Assembly (NCBI GenBank): GCA_964460795.1
Contig: CAYWRU010000042.1
Coordinates: 1 to 28,422, forward strand
Reading direction: 5' to 3'
DNA from: CAZOOM01 sp964460795
GTDB taxonomy: Bacteria > Omnitrophota > Omnitrophia > Omnitrophales > Aquincolibacteriaceae
Length of the DNA: 28,422 bases
The translations under genes and the position numbers were made by a program. How positions within the stretch are numbered: position 1 is the first letter of the stretch; each line of letters opens with the position of its first letter. Shown one piece after another: positions 23,338 to 28,422 of the stretch. The notes under the pieces were generated by a model. That model was not told the origin of the DNA. It saw only the letters and a list, made by a program, of their open reading frames with translations, and did no database searches.

Positions 23338-25005
23338 ATGAAGTTGAATCAGCGTAGTTCCATCATCACCGAAGGTCCTTCCCGCGCCCCGGCCCGGGCC
23401 ATGTTAAAAGCCATGGGGCTTACCGATGAAGATATCCAGAAGCCCATGATTGGCATTGCCAATACCTGGATTGAAACCATGCCTTGCAATAATCATCTCC
23501 GGCGTTTGGCTGAAAAAGTTAAAGAAGGTGTGCGTCAAGCCGGAGGAACTCCCATTGAATTCAACACTATTGCCATTTCTGATGGAATTACGATGGGCAC
23601 GGAGGGGATGAAGACATCCCTCATCAGCCGTGAAGTGATTGCTGATTCCATAGAACTTGTGGCGCGCGGACATTATTTTGATGGCATGGTCGCGATTTCC
23701 GGATGCGATAAAACCATTCCCGGAACGGTGATGGCGCTCCTTCGCTTAAATGTTCCATCCCTCATGGTTTACGGCGGGTCGATCGAACCTGGAAAATATG
23801 AAGGCCGCGATGTTACGATTCAAGATGTATTTGAGGCCGTGGGAAAACATGCGGCTGGATCTATGTCCACAAGCCAGCTTTGTGCGCTTGAAAATAAGGC
23901 GTGCCCGAATTCCGGAGCATGTGGAGGACAATTTACCGCCAATACTATGTCAACCGCGTTTGCGATTCTTGGAATTTCTCCGATCGGGATGAACGAAATC
24001 CCGGCCATGGATCCGAAAAAAGATGAGGCTTGCCGCGAAGCTGGACGACGGGTTTTGGAACTTTTAAAACAAGGGGTGACGCCGAAAAAAATTGTGACGC
24101 GCCGCTCCCTGGAAAATGCCATTGCAGCCGTGGCCATGACCGGCGGATCTACGAATGCAGTGCTTCATCTGCTCGCCATTGCGCGCGAAGCAGGTGTTAA
24201 ACTTTCCATCGATGATTTTGATGGGATCAGCGCCAAGACACCGCTGCTTGGAGATTTAAAACCCGGAGGCCGATTTACAGCAACCGATCTTTATCACGCC
24301 GGGGGATTTCGCCTTGTGGCCAAACGTCTTTTAGATGCCGGACGTCTTCACGCGGATGCGCTCACGGTTTCCGGAAAAACCATTGGCGAAGAAGCCAAGC
24401 TTGCCAAAGAAACTTCGGGACAAGAAGTGATGCGCCCGCTTATCCATCCTTTGAAACCTACGGGCGGGCTTGTGATCCTAAAAGGAAATCTTGCGCCTGA
24501 AGGGGCGGTCATCAAAGTCGCAGGACATAAGAAGCATTATTTTGAAGGCACGGCCAAAGTTTTTAATTGTGAAGAAGATGCCTTTAACGCAGTCAAGGCG
24601 CGCAAGATCAAGGCGGGTGATGTGGTAGTGATCCGTTACGAAGGCCCCAAGGGTGGACCCGGGATGCGTGAAATGCTCGGCGTGACTGCAGCGCTGGCGG
24701 GTGAGGGTTTGGGTGAAGACGTGGCGCTTCTCACGGACGGACGTTTTTCCGGTGCAACGCGTGGGATGATGGTGGGTCATGTGGCCCCTGAGGCGGCGAA
24801 TAAGGGTCCGATTGCAGCGCTTAAAAACGGAGACAAAATTATTTTGGACATCGAAAAACGCAAACTTGAAGTGAAGTTAACCGCGAGTCAGATCCGCACG
24901 CGGCTTAAAACCTGGAAGCTGCCCAAGCCGCGTTATGCATCCGGAGTCATGGCCAAGTACGCAAAACTGGTTTCCTCAGCGGCTGAAGGAGCGGTCACTC
25001 AATAG
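23338..25005 (+). CDS. ilvD: dihydroxy-acid dehydratase
   Basis: IlvD dehydrates 2,3-dihydroxy acids to 2-keto acids in valine, isoleucine and leucine synthesis. The 555-residue length fits the shorter clade (E. coli IlvD is about 616). Fe-S cysteines are seen in ETMPCNNHL, VAISGCDKTIPGT and SGACGGQFTANTM. Catalytic and substrate motifs include SDGITMGTEGM, GGSTNAVLHL, GGPGMREML and LTDGRFSGATRG. The shorter clade often binds a [2Fe-2S] cluster; this is inference from length and the three-cysteine set. ATG 23338 is chosen: GGAG lies 5 nt upstream, whereas the in-frame ATG at 23308 lies in the loop of a perfect hairpin. No other ilv genes are nearby. A weak stem with TTTT follows. Confidence 0.94.
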   Translation: MKLNQRSSIITEGPSRAPARAMLKAMGLTDEDIQKPMIGIANTWIETMPCNNHLRRLAEKVKEGVRQAGGTPIEFNTIAISDGITMGTEGMKTSLISREVIADSIELVARGHYFDGMVAISGCDKTIPGTVMALLRLNVPSLMVYGGSIEPGKYEGRDVTIQDVFEAVGKHAAGSMSTSQLCALENKACPNSGACGGQFTANTMSTAFAILGISPIGMNEIPAMDPKKDEACREAGRRVLELLKQGVTPKKIVTRRSLENAIAAVAMTGGSTNAVLHLLAIAREAGVKLSIDDFDGISAKTPLLGDLKPGGRFTATDLYHAGGFRLVAKRLLDAGRLHADALTVSGKTIGEEAKLAKETSGQEVMRPLIHPLKPTGGLVILKGNLAPEGAVIKVAGHKKHYFEGTAKVFNCEEDAFNAVKARKIKAGDVVVIRYEGPKGGPGMREMLGVTAALAGEGLGEDVALLTDGRFSGATRGMMVGHVAPEAANKGPIAALKNGDKIILDIEKRKLEVKLTASQIRTRLKTWKLPKPRYASGVMAKYAKLVSSAAEGAVTQ

Positions 25006-25015
25006 CTATTTGAGC

Positions 25016-25034
25016 GCCGGAAAATTCGGCTTTT
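25016..25034 (+). terminator. possible ilvD terminator
   Basis: GCCGGAA paired with TTCGGC (one bulge) followed by TTTT (25031-25034), 10 nt after the ilvD stop. Short stem, so modest strength. Confidence 0.4.
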
Positions 25035-25091
25035 CGCACCACTCATTTATGAGTATAATTCCGCCTCACCTATTCTGGCCTTGTCTTCTCT

Positions 25092-25164
25092 GTCCCCGTC
25101 GTCCGTCACGTAGACGAACTTCGGGTTCGGCACGTGACGCACTTGGGCCGACCGGGCACAAGTG
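25092..25164. repeat. tRNA-Glu 5' fragment joined to palindromes
   Basis: GTCCCCGTCGTC (25092-25103) is identical to the first 12 nt of the intact tRNA-Glu at 25240. It runs straight into a palindrome CGTCACGT...ACGTGACG (25104-25139) with an inner CGAAC-ttcgg-GTTCG hairpin, then a second palindrome CACTTG...CAAGTG (25140-25164). A TATAAT at 25054-25059 lies upstream. The rest of the tRNA is absent. Confidence 0.5.
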
Positions 25165-25215
25165 TAATGAACAAAAGGGTTGGTGGTGGAGATATCGCAG
25201 GAATAAGAAAACCAG

Positions 25216-25221
25216 TATAAT
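25216..25221 (+). promoter_or_regulatory. tRNA-Glu -10 box
   Basis: Consensus TATAAT, 18 nt before the mature tRNA 5' end. No good -35 was found at 16-18 nt. Confidence 0.45.
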
Positions 25222-25239
25222 TTTTACATCATTCATCGC

Positions 25240-25313
25240 GTCCCCGTCGTCTAGGCTGGTCAGGACACTAGATTTTCATTCTAGCAACACGGGTTCAAAT
25301 CCCGTCGGGGACG
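25240..25313 (+). tRNA. tRNA-Glu (anticodon TTC)
   Basis: Complete cloverleaf: acceptor GTCCCCG/CGGGGAC (7 bp), D arm with TCTAGGCTGGTCAGGA, anticodon stem CTAGA/TCTAG with loop TTTTCAT giving anticodon TTC, and T arm ACGGG-TTCAAAT-CCCGT. The discriminator is G at 25313. The 3' CCA is not encoded, so a CCA-adding enzyme is required. A long palindrome begins at the discriminator base. Confidence 0.97.
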
Positions 25314-25419
25314 TTCTGCTTCGCTGTGTCGCTTACGCGCACAGCTACGCAGAACTTGCCAAAGACACAGCAAAGCAGAACTCTACGAAGCCCACCCGTA
25401 AGGAGTGGGCGAAGTAGAG
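25313..25419. repeat. composite palindromes abutting the tRNA 3' end
   Basis: GTTCTGCTTCGCTGTGTC (25313-25330) is matched by GACACAGCAAAGCAGAAC (25364-25381, 17 of 18). It can pair instead with CACAG..GCAGAAC at 25340-25355, so two folds compete. A third perfect hairpin follows: CTCTAC-gaa-GCCCAC ... GTGGGC-gaa-GTAGAG (25381-25419). No U-run follows, so simple termination is unproven. Confidence 0.7.
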
Positions 25420-25482
25420 CTAAAATAATAGCAATCCCTCCTTCAATTTCCCTCGATGGATGATTCACGACGGGAGAGTTTT

Positions 25483-25749
25483 ATGGGCATTGTGTATATT
25501 CTGAAGAGCGTTAACAATCCAAGCATGCATTACGTGGGATTCACACAAAATTTAAAACGTCGATTGAAAGAACATAATCAAAATAAGGAGGGTTCATATA
25601 GCAGTTACCATGCCCCATGGAAGGTCGAAACATCTATCGCTTTTTCCAATAAACCCCTGACCGAGTCTTTTGAACGTTACCTCAAGAGCGGCTCGGGCCA
25701 CGCCTTTTTAAAGAAAAGACTGCTCCCAAGATTGCAGGGAAGGAATTAA
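25483..25749 (+). CDS. GIY-YIG nuclease-domain protein
   Basis: An 88-residue single-domain protein of the UvrC/YhbQ-like GIY-YIG group. The two beta-strand motifs appear as VYILKS and HYVGFT. The catalytic arginine region is NLKRRLKEHN, and the metal-ligand glutamate is in SFERYLKSGSGHAFLKKR. Such small stand-alone proteins are common in environmental genomes; a DNA-repair or mobile-element role is unproven. ATG 25483 is chosen because GGGAG lies 6 nt upstream; an in-frame ATG at 25456 lacks a ribosome site. Its TAA overlaps the stop of the convergent symporter gene by 2 nt, so no terminator separates them. Confidence 0.85.
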   Translation: MGIVYILKSVNNPSMHYVGFTQNLKRRLKEHNQNKEGSYSSYHAPWKVETSIAFSNKPLTESFERYLKSGSGHAFLKKRLLPRLQGRN

Positions 25750-27008
25750 AGGGTATTCGATACTTTTTCTTGGGATTCTTTGAACCAATTTTTGCCGCCA
25801 AGGATGCGAGCGATCAGCATGCTGATGACATTGCTGCCAATGGCGTTCACTGCAGTGGCGGGTGGGTCAACCAAGGTTCCTACCATGGAGATCAACGGCA
25901 GGGCTTCAAGCGGAAAACCATAGAGAGTCACGATCAGCAGTTCTCCCACGAAACCTCCGGCCGGAATTCCGGGCATGACCATGCCGCTTAAAAGGGCTAC
26001 TCCGAGGGCCATCAGCAAAGTCCCGGCGCCTTCAAATTTCATGTGATAAAAACTGAAGAGCAGTGCAATCTTGAGCATGGCTGCGATACAGCTGCCGTCC
26101 ATGTGGCTCGTGGCACCCACCGGGATCACGATACGGCTGATATCTTTTGGAACACCGATTTCATCTGCAGCTTCAATGTTTGCCGGGATGGTTGCGACAC
26201 TGCTTCCGGTCCCCAAGGCAGTCAAAGAGGCGAGTCCAATTTTTGACCAAAAAGTGCTGAGACCGCGCCGCCCTCCGGCCAGCAAAGCATAAAAAGAAAA
26301 TCCGATAAAAAAATAGGCCATTGAAAACGGATAATAAAGCGCAATGACGCGAAGATAAGAACCCAGAAGCTGCGGGCCAAAGACTCCGATCAAATACGCA
26401 AAATAGGCGCCGAGTCCAATGGGCGCATAAAGCATGATGATCCAGATCACCTTCATCATCACCGCATTGCCTGAATCTAAAAATTCCCGGAAAAGTTTTC
26501 CCCTCTCCTTGGCCAGAGAAGCGCCGAGTCCGACCATGATGGAAAAAATCATGAGCGCGAGCATGTTCTTCCGGGTGAGTAAATGGACAAAATCGGGGAC
26601 GGTAAAGGCCGCTACGATGTTCGAGATGGCTTGACCTTGATCGACCGGAGCTTGGGCGGCCAGCGTCAGATTGGCGACTGCAGGCGGATAAATTTTTACT
26701 GCCACCAGCATGAGCGAGGAACTGAGGAGCCCTGTGCCGGCAAAAAGCAAAAGCATGAGAAAAAGGATGCGGCCTAGACGTTTTAAGTCCGACATGCCGG
26801 CAACCGAGGACGAGATCGATAAAAAGACGAGCGGCACCACAGCCGTGAAAAGGAGATTCAGAAAAATATCACCCAGCGGTTTTAAGTGCCGGGTCTGATC
26901 TTTGAAAAAGATACCGACGAGTGAACCGATCAAAATGGAGGCAATAAGCAGGAGAGAAAACGAATAATTTTTCAGGACGCGCTTTCCTTGGATGTCCTCT
27001 TGTGTCAT
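25746..27008 (-). CDS. dicarboxylate/amino acid:cation symporter (DAACS/SLC1 family)
   Basis: A 420-residue inner-membrane Na+ or H+ coupled transporter with about eight helices and two re-entrant hairpins. HP1 region: SLTALGTGSSVATIPAN. The central unwound segment is GATSHMDGSC, in place of the usual NMDGT. HP2: PGIPAGG. TM8: VDPPATAVNAIGSNV. Compared with GltPh, D394, T398 and N401 are kept, but R397, which binds the substrate's side-chain carboxylate, is Ala, and D405 is Ser. A neutral substrate is therefore more likely than glutamate or aspartate; this is inference. Start ATG 27008 has AGGGAG 4-5 nt upstream; the longer in-frame start at 27041 lies within the promoter. Confidence 0.87.
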   Translation of the reverse strand: MTQEDIQGKRVLKNYSFSLLLIASILIGSLVGIFFKDQTRHLKPLGDIFLNLLFTAVVPLVFLSISSSVAGMSDLKRLGRILFLMLLLFAGTGLLSSSLMLVAVKIYPPAVANLTLAAQAPVDQGQAISNIVAAFTVPDFVHLLTRKNMLALMIFSIMVGLGASLAKERGKLFREFLDSGNAVMMKVIWIIMLYAPIGLGAYFAYLIGVFGPQLLGSYLRVIALYYPFSMAYFFIGFSFYALLAGGRRGLSTFWSKIGLASLTALGTGSSVATIPANIEAADEIGVPKDISRIVIPVGATSHMDGSCIAAMLKIALLFSFYHMKFEGAGTLLMALGVALLSGMVMPGIPAGGFVGELLIVTLYGFPLEALPLISMVGTLVDPPATAVNAIGSNVISMLIARILGGKNWFKESQEKVSNTL

Positions 27009-27032
27009 GACTCTCCCTGATGGTTGATCAGC

Positions 27033-27061
27033 ATTATGCAAATATTCTCGTTATCATTCAA
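27033..27061 (-). promoter_or_regulatory. symporter gene promoter
   Basis: On the minus strand: -35 TTGAAT (27056-27061), 17-nt spacer, -10 CATAAT (27033-27038). The start near 27026 leaves about 18 nt of leader with a good ribosome site before ATG 27008. It is divergent from the FecR-domain gene. Confidence 0.65.
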
Positions 27062-27091
27062 CCTTCGATTTGAATTGCCGATGCTTTGGGT

Positions 27092-28063
27092 ATGAATCTT
27101 TGCCCGAATAAGCCGCGTTTTTTCAGAAATTTCAAGTGCTTAGTCATCCTGATCGGAATTTTTTCGATGCTCGGCTCCGCGCCCGGGCTGGCCGCGCCGG
27201 ACGTTCCTGCCTCTGTTTCCGAACTCACGGATGGGATTGCGCAAATTTATGAGGCCAAGGGAACAGTCCGTATACTTAAAAAAAATGCAAAAGACTGGAT
27301 TCCGGCGTCCAAGGGGATGATCTTGCAAGCCGGAGATCAAGTCCTGACTGAGGACGGAAGTTCGCTCATCATTGCCTTTGATTCTCATTTTCTGAACTTT
27401 TTCCGGGTCAGTGAAAAAACAAAAATTGATATTCATTCCATTGAACCTACGGATATTCAAATGGAATACGGAGGAATTTTCAGCGCGCTGGATGGACTGA
27501 CGCCCGGGCAGAGTTATCAAGTGAGGACACCGACGGCGATTGCAGGAGTGCGTGGCACACATTTTTTATCTGCATACGATCCTGTCCAAGCGCGTGCGAC
27601 TTTTTCCGTAGCACCTTATGATGATCAACATCAGAGTTTTCTCGAACTCACGCGGCTGAATAAAAATGGCGAGCCGGATAGTGTGGTCATGCTTCCCGAA
27701 GGCTTTGAATGGAAGTCTCAGGCCAGGGGGGACGAGACCTTACAGCCCGTACTTCATAAAATGGATCCAACAGAATCCAGCCGACAGAGCACTGTCTTTC
27801 GCGATATTGTAGCTACGGTTCCAGGATTTGACGAGCTCCGGGAAAGCGGCCGGCAAATGATCAGCCAAAACCAGGATTCGAATGCGCTTATGCTTCAGCC
27901 GCCTCCGCCTCAGAATTACCCTCTGCCCATGCCCGAGGATCAGGAGGTAAAAAAAGACAGCGCTAAGAAGCAAATCATGAAAGGAATTGCCACGGGGCTT
28001 CTTTCCGAAGCCGGCCTCGACGGTCTCGATAGCATGGTTGACACCTCGGATGACTCGGACTAG
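27092..28063 (+). CDS. secreted FecR-domain protein
   Basis: A 323-residue exported protein. Signal peptide about residues 1-34 (basic NKPRFFRNFK, hydrophobic LVILIGIFSMLG, ending GLAA). FecR domain, residues about 50-165: AKGTVRILKKNAKDWIPASKGMILQ, AGDQVLTEDGSSLIIAFD, FFRVSEKTKIDI, YQVRTPTAIAGVRGTHF, the last being the FecR hallmark. The C-terminal 120 residues are polar, with QPPPPQNYPLPMPED and an acidic end. Unlike the classic FecR, it has no anti-sigma N-terminus and no nearby sigma factor or TonB receptor, so it is more likely a structural or sensing envelope protein of the stand-alone FecR type. ATG 27092 is chosen; an in-frame TTG at 27086 is possible. No Shine-Dalgarno is evident. 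Confidence 0.82.
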   Translation: MNLCPNKPRFFRNFKCLVILIGIFSMLGSAPGLAAPDVPASVSELTDGIAQIYEAKGTVRILKKNAKDWIPASKGMILQAGDQVLTEDGSSLIIAFDSHFLNFFRVSEKTKIDIHSIEPTDIQMEYGGIFSALDGLTPGQSYQVRTPTAIAGVRGTHFLSAYDPVQARATFSVAPYDDQHQSFLELTRLNKNGEPDSVVMLPEGFEWKSQARGDETLQPVLHKMDPTESSRQSTVFRDIVATVPGFDELRESGRQMISQNQDSNALMLQPPPPQNYPLPMPEDQEVKKDSAKKQIMKGIATGLLSEAGLDGLDSMVDTSDDSD

Positions 28064-28074
28064 TGGTTCGACTA

Positions 28075-28104
28075 GATTGAAATTATCTGTAGATGATTTC
28101 AATC
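28075..28104 (+). terminator. inverted repeat after the FecR gene
   Basis: GATTGAAAT (28075-28083) and ATTTCAATC (28096-28104) form a perfect 9-bp stem with a 12-nt loop, 11 nt after the stop. AT-rich and without a U-run; terminator role is tentative. Confidence 0.4.
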
Positions 28105-28116
28105 TTCGCTCACCAC

Positions 28117-28159
28117 AGTACTGAGCTTGCCCCTAAAATTAATCTTGTCGAAGTACTAG
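28117..28159. repeat. end-repeat module 1, right copy
   Basis: Same 43-nt element as 436-478 with two substitutions, same orientation. It is followed by about 70 nt of unrelated sequence before module 2, against about 20 nt in the left copy. The stretch 28105-28422 holds no gene. Confidence 0.75.
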
Positions 28160-28231
28160 GTGATTTCTACATCCTCCCCTGGGAGCTTTTGGTTATTATC
28201 GAATTTAGCATGCTTAATGCCTCAATAGTTC

Positions 28232-28422
28232 ACAGCAAGAGTACGCCCCGCGGCTTGCCGCGGGGATACCTTGCAGTCCCTGAATCCCGCCTCCGGCGGG
28301 ATGAAGGATGTGAGATCCCGCCAATCACCGCCTCTGGCGGGATCCCGTCCAACGGCGGGGAAAACGGCGGGATCAAATTCGCACGGCAAGTTGCGTTCCG
28401 CAACATTGCGTGCTCATTTGAC
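28232..28422. repeat. end-repeat module 2, right copy
   Basis: Matches 500-654 over its length, but carries about 36 extra nt of GGCGGGAT-type hairpin units in the middle. The outer hairpins are unchanged and the tail TGCTCATTTGAC coincides with the window end, so the element may continue. Confidence 0.8.

Noticed and set aside
25092..25164. second tRNA gene
   Set aside because: Only the first 12 nt match tRNA-Glu; anticodon and T arms are missing.
24935..25417. 160-codon open frame running through the ilvD 3' end and the tRNA gene
   Set aside because: It overlaps the certain tRNA-Glu, the tRNA-like fragment and several palindromes, and its translation is low-complexity without a ribosome site.
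1..28422. CRISPR array, insertion sequence, phage or integrase genes
   Set aside because: No regularly spaced short repeats and no transposase, recombinase or phage protein were seen; all repeats are non-coding palindromes.

Overview
The window looks like a chromosomal contig from an uncultured diderm (Gram-negative-type) bacterium. Supporting this are an LptF/G lipopolysaccharide-export permease, a lipoprotein, Sec signal peptides and FabI. Omnitrophota (OP3) or a neighbouring PVC-like lineage is my best guess. It rests on a small TIGR04073-like exosortase-associated protein, the candidate-phylum style of the Ig-like repeats, and intergenic spaces packed with palindromic repeats. That placement is inference; no rRNA is present. 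The standard genetic code fits throughout.

Layout. 1-650: a small secreted protein followed by a two-module palindromic repeat that recurs at the far right end. 646-1439 (minus): folK and folB (folate synthesis). 1553-5209 (plus): a tight four-gene operon with ATGA stop/start overlaps, holding an RlmD/TrmA-type RNA uracil methyltransferase, trmB, an RluB/RsuA pseudouridine synthase and a DipZ-like thioredoxin lipoprotein. 5227-5505 (minus): an unknown gene. 5506-6152: no protein gene, but a strongly structured candidate RNA and repeats. 6153-8273: queF and a secreted N-acyl-D-amino-acid deacylase. 8274-15525: an AT-rich promoter region and a four-gene surface module of two TadE-like pseudopilins, a TadG-like protein with cysteine-rich repeats, and a 1432-residue secreted protein with Ig-like repeats and a vWA domain. 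15754-17665: operon of pterin-4a-carbinolamine dehydratase, TPR protein and HAD hydrolase. 17835-21919: fabI, a DEDD exonuclease, an IscS-like cysteine desulfurase and lptF/G. 21964-22968 (minus): HAD protein. 23338-25005: ilvD behind a long structured leader. 25240-25313: tRNA-Glu. 25483-28063: GIY-YIG protein, a dicarboxylate/amino-acid:cation symporter (minus) and a secreted FecR-domain protein.

How it fits together. Most genes are housekeeping: RNA modification, folate/queuosine, fatty acid, Fe-S and branched-chain amino acid synthesis. The accessory element is the Tad-like surface module. It carries no ATPase, secretin, platform or prepilin peptidase gene here, so it would need machinery encoded elsewhere.

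Two cross-cutting signals stand out. First, several genes (folB, the RlmD-like gene, queF, probably lptF/G) have a good -10 box only 6-9 nt before ATG and no Shine-Dalgarno, which suggests leaderless mRNAs. Second, palindromic repeats of several families fill intergenic spaces, abut the tRNA, end folK and lie inside two reading frames at the N-termini of exported proteins.
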